Notes under the pieces: generated by a model
Told to the model about the DNA's origin: nothing
Database searches by the model: none
Seen by the model: only the letters and a program-made list of their open reading frames with translations
From: Ditylenchus dipsaci
Lineage: Eukaryota > Nematoda > Chromadorea > Rhabditida > Anguinidae
DNA length: 64,000 nt
Assembly: GCA_004194705.1 (NCBI GenBank)
Contig: SADC01001072.1
Location: 1 to 64,000, forward strand
Reading direction: 5' to 3'
In this document: one piece after another, positions 56,101 through 63,147 of the stretch
How positions within the stretch are numbered: position 1 is the stretch's first letter
Layout: each line of letters opens with the position of its first letter
Program-made: the position numbers and the translations under genes

Positions 56101-57385
56101 AAAACATGTTTTTCGTACTAATTACGACCTGAAACGTTCGAATATGTGGTCAAACCCCAGTTTTGGGAACATGTGGTATACCATACTTTAGCCTAGTTTT
56201 GTTAACTGGGGCCTACTGCATAAATAACTCTGGTATGCATGCTTTTTTATGCATCCAGAGCAGTGTTTCCAAAAAACAGAACACAGAATTAACCACAGAA
56301 TTTTTAAAAGTGCTTGTAATTGTGTTTTTTGTATGGTATTTTTGCTAATTTTTTGTGCGTTTTGTTCAGCGTTAAAAGTTGTGGTAGGGGACCATACGCG
56401 TTTCGCAAATTTTCCACAAAAACAGCAAGAAAATTTGACTTTTGTCCCGAAAAAGTCAAAAACAGAATTCTGTTTTCTGTTTTTGACTTTTTCGGGACAA
56501 AAGTCAAATTTTTTTGCTGTTTTTGTGGAAATTTGCGAAACGCGTATGGTCCCCTACCGCAACTTTTAACGCTGAACAAAACGCACAAAAAATTAGCAAA
56601 AATACCATACAAAAACACAATTACGAGCACTTTTAAAAATTCTGTGGTTAATTCTGTGTTCTGTTTTTTGAAACACTGATCCAGAGTCACTTTCGAGTGA
56701 TTTGTGTCTAAGGTATGTGGGTGTCTCAACTCCAAGCAACCAAGCCCCCTGCGCCCCCTTCGGGGCGCAGGGAGCTTGGTAGGTTAGAGATGCGCGCACT
56801 CACTTACCTTAGACATTATTCCGAGCAAGACTCTTGATCAAAAATGTATTTAGAGGCTCTTTTTGCCCAGCTCCAGTGACCAAACATGGTAAAACAGGCA
56901 AAAAGTCGAAATTTCAAAAAGCCCAAAACTCAATTTTTATTGACCAGAACTTAAAAATCATGTCTTTTCTGAACTCCTGAGGCAATTTTGAATCGATACA
57001 GGGTGTTTTAATACACTTTCAAAAAAAGTTGATTTGGGGGGGGGGTATATGCAAGTAGTGTCAGTGAATTACAATTTCTGGATTGTTTAAAAAAAGTCCA
57101 ATATTGACACCTTTTTAGCCGGCAGATGTGGCAAGATGGGTAAACATAGTCACAAATTCAGACAGCAATGGTGAAAGATTCCTCCAGGTTGGTTTTTTGC
57201 TTCAAGAAGCTTGGTGTAAATTTTTTTTGAAGGAACAAGTGGATGGAGTGGCACTGTGCTACCTTACTCTGCCCAATCTTCAGAATGAACTCAACTTCAA
57301 GCTAGGACCAGCTGTCAAGTTGTTCAGCAGTATCAATGCCTTGAGATCACTTCCATCAGCAGCTGGTGTTCCATTAGGGGAATGA
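35130..57385 (+). CDS. ph: Polyhomeotic-like Polycomb protein (HD1, FCS zinc finger, SAM)
   Basis: A PRC1 subunit that silences chromatin and self-assembles through its SAM domain. About 20 exons: 35,130 (MDADQDSISKQSSPSRKSS, S/P/K-rich), 36,121, 36,563, 36,729, 41,987 (FLAMQQQQQQQSENN), 42,385, 42,567-43,037 (Q/S/P-rich), 43,930-44,154, 45,527-45,601, 46,016-46,124, 48,132-48,159 and 48,208-48,412 (joined KHVIGDFVIEEDLEPFPC, the HD1-like motif), 49,345-49,628, 49,679-49,745, 51,340-51,675 and 51,728-51,849 (FCS finger: CIYC ... YCSKTCRRKF), 52,702-52,955, 53,733-54,200, 57,119-57,187 and 57,233-57,385 (SAM: PADVARWV ... EQVDGVALCYLTLPNL ... FKLGPAVKLFSSINAL). Stop TGA at 57,383. One-base frame slips at about 35,437, 35,740, 35,860, 51,530, 51,630, 53,990 and 54,200 look like sequence errors. 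No MBT repeats are seen, so L(3)mbt/Sfmbt is less likely. Confidence 0.88.
36161..36562. other. Intron with a degenerate foldback
   Basis: Intron between two polyhomeotic-like exons. It contains AATGGCCATTTCACCAACCC against inverse-like GGCCATGGTAATATGG words. No exon is seen inside. Confidence 0.35.
37022..37265. mobile_element. Palindrome TACCGTAAATACTCTAATAA
   Basis: TACCGTAAATACTCTAATAA (37,022) pairs with TTATTAGAGTATTTACGGTA (ending 37,265). The arms are about 110 nt, near perfect. This 'ACCGTATTT..CTCTAAT' terminal word recurs at 4.7, 18.7, 45.3, 45.7, 48.6-48.84, 59.63, 60.35 and 62.12 kb with different interiors. Confidence 0.8.
37566..37640 (-). repeat. tRNA-like cassette
   Basis: Minus reading: TTACTTGGCGAAGAGGTCC (A-box-like), then about 30 nt, then CTGGTTCGAATCCCTCTGGG with a perfect B box (37,597-37,606), then GTGCAATC. 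This is the most tRNA-like of the group, but the acceptor arm does not close well. Confidence 0.5.
37665..38115. mobile_element. Palindrome with outward tRNA-like cassettes around AAGTGGTCG arms
   Basis: Left: GGTATGCACCCAGGTGGATG with inverse B box (37,687-37,697). Right: GGTTCGAATCC at 38,086-38,096, then ACCTGGGTGCATACC and T8. Between them lies the palindrome 37,722-38,030 starting and ending CCAAGTGGTCG(T/A)CCACTTGG, whose family has broken copies at 3,220-3,400 and 200-790. Confidence 0.65.
38195..38470. repeat. Two direct copies of a CCAGGTGG-rich unit
   Basis: About 38,195-38,325 and 38,345-38,465 are diverged direct repeats (CCAGGTGGTACC, then GGGTAAAATCGCACTTT / GTGTAAAATCGCAATTT, AACAAGCCC / AACAAACCC, AGAAAAAT). 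Related units occur at 60,820-61,140. Confidence 0.6.
38581..40906. mobile_element. TTAA-flanked 2.3-kb foldback carrying H2A-like exons
   Basis: TTAA stands at 38,577-38,580 and 40,907-40,910. Ends AGGAGCATGCTTTCCTGTTG and its inverse. The arms are about 680 nt (to about 39,258 and from about 40,210), nearly identical; the centre (39,260-40,210) is unique. Each arm carries the same set of exon-like pieces preceded by TTCTTTTCAG acceptors. The end word AGGAGCATGC resembles AGGACCATGG of the small TTAA MITEs. Confidence 0.75.
38869..39115 (+). pseudogene. Histone-H2A-like exon series (left arm)
   Basis: Splicing at visible GT/AG sites joins AALKCIRY + VSCKVNSTGRLESGAAVYL + DAVIQCLFVQ + VFECLG. 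GRLESGAAVYLDAVIQCL aligns without gaps to the alpha-2 region of histone H2A (GRVGAGAPVYLAAVLEYL), and the next exon keeps the register (VQ VFECLG against AE VLELAG). Substitutions at usually invariant sites and stops downstream make a working histone unlikely. The inverted twin is at about 40,372-40,620. An alternative is chance similarity over about 35 residues. Confidence 0.35.
41030..41780. mobile_element. Foldback element, copy 3 of the 'fraction-word' family
   Basis: Outer arms are tandem TTTCCCGCAGTAAATTT words (left) and their inverse AAATTTACTGCGGGAAA (right). Inside are GGTCAGAATCCCACCCCAGA, CTGAAAGTTGGTTTTTTGGG and a central hairpin at about 41,360-41,500 almost identical to 14,895-15,025. 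Confidence 0.8.
43247..43380 (+). CDS. Alternative terminal exon of the polyhomeotic-like gene (or nested gene end)
   Basis: After a GTAGAG acceptor the frame that fits the preceding exon (phase 1 at 43,037) reads DNHSDPLPYRPKQAGRRSGG, RGSGAQMRSQTGALNYSKKM, RHDS and TGA at 43,378-43,380. AATAAA follows 50 nt later. Splicing here instead of to 43,930 would give a short isoform with the Q-rich region and an RG-rich tail but no HD1, zinc finger or SAM. A second frame is also open, so the frame choice rests on phase. It could instead be the last exon of another gene. Confidence 0.45.
43430..43435 (+). terminator. Intronic poly(A) signal
   Basis: AATAAA in ACACAATAAATCGG, 50 nt after the stop of the alternative terminal exon, inside a polyhomeotic-like intron. 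Confidence 0.45.
43787..43872. mobile_element. TA-type MITE, CGCTCGATATAACGTCC
   Basis: TAGTCGACGCTCGATATAAC and the inverse GTTATGTCGAGCGTCGACTG, about 86 bp in all. One of the shortest in the window. Confidence 0.7.
45006..45076 (-). tRNA. Initiator tRNA-Met (CAT)
   Basis: The minus strand folds as a full cloverleaf: acceptor AGCACCG/CGGTGCT, D arm GCGC-loop-GCGT, anticodon stem CTGGG/CCCAG with loop CCCATAA, T arm GGTGG-ATCGAAA-CCACC. Initiator hallmarks are all present: A1-U72, three G-C pairs beside the anticodon loop, A at position 54. It is 71 nt without the discriminator base and lies antisense in an intron of the polyhomeotic-like gene. Confidence 0.95.
45295..45720. repeat. Remnants of the ACCGTATTT family around a coding exon
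   Basis: ACCGTATTTACTCTAATAGAAGC (about 45,299) with a CTCGAGGGCTTCTATT hairpin, and inverse-type TTATTAGAGAGAG ... GCAAATACGGCAATTA at about 45,650-45,710. The exon 45,527-45,601 sits between them. Confidence 0.45.
46478..46541 (+). pseudogene. tRNA-like relic
   Basis: TCTAGGTAGCTTAGTGGTAT has a good A box and D-arm shape, and GTGCGGTTCCATT is a weak B box. No closed anticodon or acceptor stem, so a tRNA pseudogene or SINE head. Confidence 0.4.
46585..46751. mobile_element. TA-flanked CAGT-ended MITE
   Basis: CAGTCAAACCTCGATACAAT and inverse TATATCGAGGTTTGACTG with TA on each side. Interior GTTCGTTATATCGAG words appear in both orientations. Confidence 0.8.
46981..47534 (-). CDS. Nested 151-residue protein, family not recognised
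   Basis: A complete three-exon gene on the minus strand within the polyhomeotic-like intron between 46,124 and 48,132. Exon 1 is 47,409-47,534 (MAAQYYPFMNYILKRKPQMN...), exon 2 47,224-47,362 (NVSFVQLSKNMKSFTYTVAL...), exon 3 46,981-47,171 (ending TAYQQEGDFELH, TAG). Both introns are GT-AG (46 and 52 nt) and the three exons join in frame without any correction, unlike the other genes here. The N-terminus is basic; the C-terminal two thirds alternate beta-like hydrophobic segments and an acidic tail. No signal peptide or membrane helix is evident. I cannot assign a function. Confidence 0.75.
48560..48950. mobile_element. Foldback of TCGAGTACTCG around an AATTGCCGCCCC palindrome
   Basis: Outer words CGAGTCGAGTACTCGAAA occur in both halves. 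Inner palindrome about 48,608-48,842: TACCGTATTTCCTCTAATTG ... CAATTAGAGGAAATACGGTA, with an inner AAAAAGTGCCTG / CAGGCACTTTTT hairpin. A MITE has landed in a MITE, in a polyhomeotic-like intron. Confidence 0.7.
49985..51290. other. Intron with repeats CCTTGGTCCCCCCTG
   Basis: Apart from 50,181-50,776, this polyhomeotic-like intron has GCCTTGGTCCCCCTGTT ... (50.0 and 51.03 kb) and the inverse near 51,205, with TTAGGACGGACTCAAACGT words also at 53.55 and 59.19 kb. A large nested foldback is probable. No exon is seen. Confidence 0.45.
50181..50776. mobile_element. Palindrome-ended element with inward tRNA-like tips, copy 2
   Basis: GGAAACTTTATAT and ATATAAAGTTTCC bound a 596-bp element. Left tip: GGTTCGACTAC (50,218-50,228) then CTGGGTGCAAACC and T8. 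Right tip on minus: GTCCAAGGTTCAAGTCTCCC, very close to a tRNA T arm. The interior (ATGTAGCCAAGACTCTAGGC...) matches 5,759-6,352. Confidence 0.65.
51850..52701. other. Intron with a partial foldback
   Basis: Contains ATAGGCGCCGATAGGCGCC (52.2 kb) and a foldback at 52.24-52.58 kb (AACCAACTCC..., TTTGTAAAATGAGAATAG against inverse-like words). A GTGTCGGACCCTAGATGGG word links to the CAGT-ended elements at 54.4 and 58.1 kb. No exon is seen. Confidence 0.4.
54360..54785. mobile_element. TA-flanked CAGT-ended foldback, copy 1
   Basis: CAGTCAAACCTCGATATAGT and the inverse ACTATATCGAGGTTTGACTG with TA each side. The arms of about 200 nt (CACCTAGGGTCCGACACTTT..., GCGACCAGA/TCTGGTCGC) are near perfect. 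A sibling is at 58,134-58,518. Confidence 0.85.
55689..56182. mobile_element. Palindrome GTATACCACATGTTCCC with TTCG hairpins
   Basis: TATACCACATGTTCCCAAAA pairs with TTTTGGGAACATGTGGTATA. Inside, two direct units of TGCCTGCCTTCGGCAGGCA (about 55,832 and 55,921) form perfect stems closed by a TTCG loop, each after CTTTATACACA. Confidence 0.7.
56261..56678. mobile_element. Intact hAT-like palindromic MITE
   Basis: 418 bp, CAGTGTTTCC...GAAACACTG (one G lost on the right). Flanked by ATCCAGAG on both sides (56,253-56,260 and 56,679-56,686), an 8-bp duplication. The arms are near perfect and read the same frames on both strands. It is the reference copy for the broken element at 919-3,786. Confidence 0.9.
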
Positions 57386-57399
57386 GCAGCAGAATCCAC

Positions 57400-57405
57400 A
57401 ATAAA
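57400..57405 (+). terminator. Poly(A) signal of the polyhomeotic-like gene
   Basis: AATAAA 15 nt after the TGA stop, giving a very short 3'UTR. Confidence 0.6.
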
Positions 57406-57767
57406 AAATATTTATTTAAAAAAATATGATTCCTGTTTCTTGCTGCTTTTTTTGTTATAGGGGTCTGCTATCACAAAAGTACCAATTCCTTAACGGCCAT
57501 AACATTTTTGATTTGCGAGGCTGTTTGAATGTGGTGTCATTGTCTTATTTGGAGTCCCCTTTTTCAATACGGACAGCACTGGTTATGGGTGAAAATGCCC
57601 TTCGAATCATGTAAATTCCCCTCAAATTTATAAAAGTTGTTTTTCCCAGGCCTTTTTTCTATTTTTTGCACTAGCATGTAGCCCTGACATTCTAAATTCT
57701 AACAAATTATCAACTAGCTCAATTCAATGCATAAAAGTAAAAGAACAAGTGGTTTATAAAAAAAACT

Positions 57768-57960
57768 ACAGTCAACCTTCTTTATAAGCTACACCTCGGG
57801 ACCGATCCCAGCTGAAGCTCATGGAGAGATGCGGCTTATATAGGGAATGTATTGGAACATAGCTCCTTTGAGACCGAACCCAGATGTAGCTTATAAATCA
57901 CGGTTACGATCCTAAAATTACAAAAAATCAGATTTGGGAGCTGAAAATTAGATTTCCCGT
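57768..57960. repeat. CAGT-type MITE, partial
   Basis: CAGTCAACCTTCTTTATAAG at the left and GTAGCTTATAAATCACGG near 57,890 as a degraded inverse end. Interior AGCTACACC / AGCTTATA words. Confidence 0.5.
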
Positions 57961-58133
57961 CAAGCTCTCAACAATCGTTGCTGATGATTTTTTCAACATC
58001 AAACTATAAATATTGTGAAAAACTAAAAGAAAGCAAAAATAAATCAAATCATATTTCTCTGAAATTTATGTTTTCACGCAGATCTTACACTTCAAAAGCA
58101 AAGAGCACAGCACTGCTCTATTTACATGATGTA

Positions 58134-58518
58134 CAGTCAAACCTCGATATAATGCCCCCCCCTCAAGTTCGTTCCCACCTAGGGTACGACACTTTTTTTT
58201 AGCCCCATTTTTGAAATAATTTATCGGTTCTGTTTTGACAGTCTGGTCGCAAATATCGTAAGGATTCCGATTTTGCCGATCGTTTTTTAATAACAGCTCT
58301 AATTTTTTTAAGGGGCCACTATATCGAGGTTTTGCCCTTTAAATGCAAAAACTATTCATTTATTAAAAAACGATCGGCAAAATCGGAATCCTTATGATAT
58401 TTGCGACCAGACTGTCAAAAAGAATAGATAAATTATTTCAAAAATAGGTTAAAAAAAGTGTCGGACCCTAGGTGGGAACGAACTTGAGGTGGGGGGCCAC
58501 AATATCGAGATTTGACTG
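58134..58518. mobile_element. TA-flanked CAGT-ended foldback, copy 2
   Basis: CAGTCAAACCTCGATATAAT and inverse ATATCGAGATTTGACTG with TA each side. The arms share nearly all text with 54,360-54,785, but a central part has been lost. Confidence 0.8.
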
Positions 58519-58949
58519 TATAAAGAAATTTTCGGTACTATTTCATTGTGCCATTCCATCGTATTAGTTCTCTAAGCGTTAAATCTTACCGTCAAACCCA
58601 ATATGTGCAGGGTGAAGTATAAGTACTTATAGCGGATCAAAAACATACTATGAAATTCTTGCTCTTGAAAATGGCTGTAACTTTTTTTCCTAAGGGATTT
58701 TTAAATTATGTTTTTGACAATAGGTTTTTCTCGCTGACAATATTTTGTTTATCCCTGATTTTGCTCGGTCCCTGTGGTTTCAATCCTGGTCTACTGATGG
58801 CATCTTGATTGGCTAAACCACAGAATAGACCAAGCAAAAATCGTGCTTTTGACATTATATGCCAAACAGAATGCTGTTATTTTAAAAAGCTGAAATTTCC
58901 TGAAAAATCTCGTTTTCGAAATTTGAGCTGAAATATGAAAATTTAACTA

Positions 58950-59385
58950 CAGTCCCCTCTCGCTGTATTGCGGTCGCCGGGACGCAAATAAACCGTACTA
59001 TATTGGGAGTCGCACTATAGCAAGAGTATACTTTATCAAGAATTGACTGCGTACGAAATCAGGTCATGGGACAAAATGCCAACGACCAAAATGCCAACAG
59101 AATTTTTTGCGGGAATTCAATTTTTTTTTGCTGTTTTTGCACTTTTTGATACATTTAGGCGTAGGCTCAGGCCAGGCCAGCGTATGTTAGGACGGGCTCA
59201 AACGTGTATCTCCAACTGAAAAAATACCAAAAATATAGAAAACCAGCAAAAAAATTTAATGGCATTCCTGCAAAAAGATTCTGTTGGCATATTGGCGTTG
59301 GCATTTTGTCCTACGACCCGAAATCATTTGGTCACCGAATAAAGCGCCCTATACCGAACGTGCACACTATAGCGAGAGGGGACTG
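58950..59385. mobile_element. TA-flanked CAGT-ended element CAGTCCCCTCTCGC
   Basis: CAGTCCCCTCTCGCTGTATT and inverse ATAGCGAGAGGGGACTG with TA each side. The interior is a second foldback (CAAAATGCCAACGACC / GGCGTTGGCATTTTG) with a TTAGGACGGGCTC stretch. Confidence 0.8.
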
Positions 59386-59399
59386 TACTTTATTTCTTC

Positions 59400-60540
59400 T
59401 ATTAACTAGACACTCCCTCGTTAAAATTAGTGTTTGTGGCATTGTGTTTTTGACCCATTTTCGAAGACGGCTTCACCCAAGTTACCACTCAATTTGTAGA
59501 CAGTGCGATGAGCTACAAAATAAGCGATAACTGAGGTAGCGCCGTCTTCGAAAATGGGTCAAAACACAATGCCACAAACACGATTTTCAACGAGGGGGGG
59601 GGGGGGTGTCGAGTTATTAGAAGAAATACGGTATTGAATGCCTTAGTTCGTCTCTTTTCCAAAAATCAAACAAATCGACCTCCCTTTTTCAAAATCGAAC
59701 CTCTTGTGGCAAATCAACCTTTTCAAAACTCATCAGATTTGGCCTCCACCCAAATCGGAGAGACTGTACTTTGTTTTTTCAAAATGATTTTTTTTCATAC
59801 TTTCATGAATTTTATTGAGCTAGTTGGTAACTTAATAGAAACTATTCGCAAACCATTTTGAAAATTCACGGGATATTTAAATATTTTTACGGTAGATTCA
59901 CATATTTTGGCCGATGTTTTTCAATTTTAACTAGAAAAAAGGCACGGAATGAAAAAATTATGGTCGAAATCTTCTGGTCTTTTTGTGAAAGCAACACAAA
60001 TGTCTATTTTCCTGCAAATACTTCAATTGAAGCGTTAACTTCTCCAAGCTAAACTTGTAAAAAAATCTGAAATCACATGTCTTAAAAACACTGTAATGTA
60101 AAAAAAGATTTAAAAAATAAAGTTTTTTTTATTTATTCGCGTGAGTTGGAGCGGCACAAATCGGGCTGGAGGACGGGATTCGGGACTTGGGGCTGGCGCG
60201 AGTTGGATCAGCACTTCGAAAAGCACTCAAATATATAGCTTTTAGCTGTAAATTTTGATTTTTCTTCTTTTTAAAGTCCTTGCAGAGGGTGTCGTTCACT
60301 TAGAAACTGACGTTCTATTTTTTCAACCCCTTTGATCCTGTCGTTCAATTAGAATAAATACGGTACCTCATAATATTATGCTCACTATATTTGATAAATA
60401 AGTTTCGATACTTAAGAGTACGTCACAAGCGGCATATAAAATTCTACTCGTTTTTGAAACTCTTGTTGGTGTACCAACAAGTGGCGAAAAAAAATGAAAA
60501 GTAATATAGCCGATACTTGGGCATGCCCCACTTAATTAAT
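59400..60540. repeat. Foldback TTTTCGAAGACGGC and AT-rich DNA without a gene
   Basis: 59,400-59,610: GACCCATTTTCGAAGACGGC pairs with GCCGTCTTCGAAAATGGGTC and ends near GAAATACGGTA. 59.6-60.54 kb has ACCGTATTT-type end words at 59,625 and 60,350, but no exon I can support. Confidence 0.5.
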
Positions 60541-60544
60541 TTTT

Positions 60545-60720
60545 TTGTTGTCTAGTCGAGGCCTCGATTTCGAATTTCGGACTCGAAAATTTTCGAGTTT
60601 CGAGTCTCGAGGCCTCGAAAAAAATTTCGAGTTTTAGACTTGAAAACTCAAAAAATTTTCGAGTTTTCGAGCCCTCGAGTCGAGGCCTCGAAAATATCGA
60701 GGCCTCGACAACCCTATTTG
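60545..60720. repeat. Foldback GTCGAGGCCTCGA
   Basis: TCTAGTCGAGGCCTCGATTT ... AAATATCGAGGCCTCGACAA, built of TTTCGAG words in both orientations, similar to 22,237-22,346. Confidence 0.6.
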
Positions 60721-60819
60721 TAATGCTATCTGAGAATCTTGTTCGAGTGAGAAAAGTATAAGATTTTTCGTATGATAGGATGATTTATTTTGGGATTTAA
60801 CTACGTTGTATTTTCCAGC

Positions 60820-61140
60820 CAATCCAGATGGATATCCACCTCACCCAGGGTAACTACCCCACGTTTTTTAGTTGGAGTAAGTAAATCGGTCTTATCAAAC
60901 CGGATTTGATATAAGATTTTGAATAAAAAAGTGCTTTGTTTTGGATTTTAGCTAAATTTATATTTTTCAAGTTATCCACGTGAATATTCAGCTACCTAAA
61001 AGTACCTACCTCAGACTTTGGGGTTAATATGAGTAAAATAGTAATTTTGGTCTTAGGCACCTTGTTAACACCTTATTTTAGGTGTTAATAGGCACATTAG
61101 GCACCTTATTAAACCCAATTTTCTAAATTCCGAAAAAATT
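60820..61140. repeat. Diverged direct repeats of the CCAGGTGG type
   Basis: Two or three units beginning CCAATCCAGATGGATATCCA and TTATCCACGTGAATATTCAG, each followed by ACTACC / GTACCTACC and a TAAATCGG or AAAATAGT word. Related to 38,195-38,465. Confidence 0.45.
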
Positions 61141-61239
61141 ACGGTTCAGCCGGTCACTCATCAGTGGTGATCTAGGCAAGTAAAGAGTGGCACTGGACAA
61201 GGATATCCCTAAAAAAAAGAATGAAGACGGAAGTCTCCG

Positions 61240-61500
61240 AGATTAGCAAATTTCCGAACTAATTTTTTCGACAACAGAATAATCGCAAATGTATTTTTTC
61301 AAAAACAGATAATTTCCAATCAAAAATAATCGAAAACCGAAAATATCCAAACTAATTTGTTCCAAACGGAAAAGGTTGAATTCAAATCTCCCAGAGCGGC
61401 AAATCCCCAAACCAGCAAATGCCCAAAACGGAAATTTTTCAAACTGGCGCTTTTCCAAACTGCTAATGCCAAAACCAATGCAGCCACTGTTTTTTTTGTG
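61240..61500. repeat. Tandem-like AATTTCCAAACT words
   Basis: Short diverged repeats of CAAATTTCCGAACTA, GATAATTTCCAATC and CCCAAACCAGCAAATG. The open minus frame is a by-product. Confidence 0.35.
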
Positions 61501-61552
61501 AAAATGCAACTGGAAAATAAGATTTAGCCAAAAAAAATTAACAATTCTTTAT

Positions 61553-61850
61553 TCATGGCCCATCATCACCTTTACACTCTCTCAGTATTGCACATGGAAA
61601 ATTTTTAAAACATTTCCCGTGAAGACCCACGTCACATTTCTAGTAGATTCTAAAAATACGGCTATCACAAACGGCACAGACGAGTTTTGATTCACTTTTT
61701 TCCATCCAGTGATTGAGCCCATTAAAGCGCATAGAATCATTTATTCCCTTCGATCTGTTCACAATAGGCTCACCCGACTTGCACCCTCTACCAGATGGAG
61801 TTAGGGCATTTGATCTTAGGTATGAAGTCGTCACATAGTGCCGAAACCCA
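61553..61850 (-). pseudogene. piggyBac-like transposase, C-terminal relic
   Basis: The minus frame reads MRFNGLNHWMEKSESK, LVCAVCDSRIFRIY, stop, KCDVGLHGKCFKNFPC and a final stop after GDDGP. Order R-G-x-H, CxxC, then C-x-V-x-L-H-x-x-CF matches the cysteine-rich C-terminal domain of piggyBac transposases. One internal TAG and the absence of an intact catalytic part upstream make it a relic. A minus-strand AATAAA (61,548-61,553) overlaps its end. Confidence 0.6.
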
Positions 61851-61904
61851 AGCTAGTCTGGCTTTTCTCTTATAGATCGATGAAGTGGTTAAGCATTTTG
61901 AATA

Positions 61905-62089
61905 CAGTCAACTCCCGATTTATTTAGTGTAAACCGGATTTAGTGTACACCTCGGTTTAGCGTACACCTGGATTAAATAATTTTGGCTGGCGGTTAATAA
62001 AATGACTAGAATAAACCCTCGATTTAGTGTACACCCGATTCAGTGTACACCTGGGTACCCAGGGTGTACACTGAATCGGGAGTTGACTG
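61905..62089. mobile_element. TA-flanked CAGT-ended MITE
   Basis: CAGTCAACTCCCGATTTATT and inverse AATCGGGAGTTGACTG with TA each side. GTGTACACC words recur in both orientations. Confidence 0.8.
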
Positions 62090-62140
62090 TAGATAAGTAA
62101 ATGCAAAATGAGAAACAGGATACCGCATTTCCTCTAATTC

Positions 62141-62793
62141 TGGTGCACTTTGAACGCTGAATCCGAATTTCTCAGCAGAATTGGCTAATCAGCCCTTAAA
62201 TGGGGTTAAATTTGCGATTTTTGAAACCGGATGTTTTGAACATTTTTAAAGCACAATTATTTTTTAATGAGCTGTAAATTTAATGAGCTTGTGGGTTATC
62301 TTAAACAATATTTATACCAAAATGTAGCGCAAGACAAGGGCTTTCAAATGACATATTACATGCCTATACTTCTCTTGCAATTGCTGGACTTGACCCAATA
62401 GCAATTGAATTAACCCAAATTTTGAAATTTCCGGACTTTTGCAAACCTGTGATCGCTACTGGGCTCTGGGCTCAGAATTTGCTAACGGGCCTTTAAAGAT
62501 GGGTTTTGATCACAGGTTTGCAAAAGTCCGGAAATTTCAAAATTTGGTTAATTCAATTGCTATTGGGTCAAGTCCAGCAATTGCAAGAGAATATAAAGGT
62601 TGTTTAAAGGTTGTTTGGCATAAAGGTTGTTTAAGATAACCACAAGACTTGCGTTTTACAGCTCATTCAAATAATTGTGCTTAAAAAGTGTTTAAAACAT
62701 CCGGTCTCAAAAATCGCAAATTTAACCCCATTTAAGGGCTGATTAGCCAATTCTGCTGAGAAATTCGGATTCAGCGTTCAGAAGTGCACCAGC
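62141..62793. mobile_element. Palindrome TGGTGCACTTTGAACGCTG
   Basis: TGGTGCACTTTGAACGCTGA pairs with TCAGCGTTCAGAAGTGCACC. The arms are about 150 nt outer plus an inner pair (ATTGCTGGACTTGACCCAAT / inverse). ACCGCATTTCCTCTAATTC just left is the ACCGTATTT-type terminal word. Confidence 0.7.
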
Positions 62794-63147
62794 ATGTACC
62801 GCTCTTGCAGGCCATCTTTCTAGTGTTAAAATGAAGACATGGTCAAAAATTACCGGATGGTCCAGTTGGACTTATACTTAGATCATCGATCAGTCAACAA
62901 GTTGGTTTGTCGACTGAACATGCAGTTGCTTTAGAGCCGTTCAAAGTTTTCTATAGTGGTTTGAAGTAGTTCGAGGATAATTTAGGTGTTTAGTGTGGTA
63001 TGAGTTCCCAAACAGATTTGCCCCGAAAAGGTTATGAAATAAGCATAAAAAAGTTAATGCTACTAGGCGGATTAAAATCCTAGTACTGACTGGGAAATGA
63101 CTGGGCGAAATTTTGCCGGGAAATGAATTTGGGTTATATTTAAAATT

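Larger units (their letters stand above)
55417..57062. mobile_element. 8-bp-TSD foldback element, GGCGCTACTTG family, copy 3
   Basis: AGTGAATT at 55,409-55,416 and 57,063-57,070. GGCGCTACTTGCATATACCC at the left, TATATGCAAGTAGTGTC at the right. It holds two later insertions (55,689-56,182 and 56,261-56,678). It lies in the last long intron of the polyhomeotic-like gene; the right duplication ends 48 bp before the first SAM exon. Confidence 0.85.

Noticed and set aside
35130..57385. L(3)mbt or Sfmbt instead of polyhomeotic
   Set aside because: Those also pair an FCS finger with a SAM domain but carry MBT repeats between, which are absent here; the HVIGDFVIEEDLEPFP motif and Q-rich N-terminus fit polyhomeotic.
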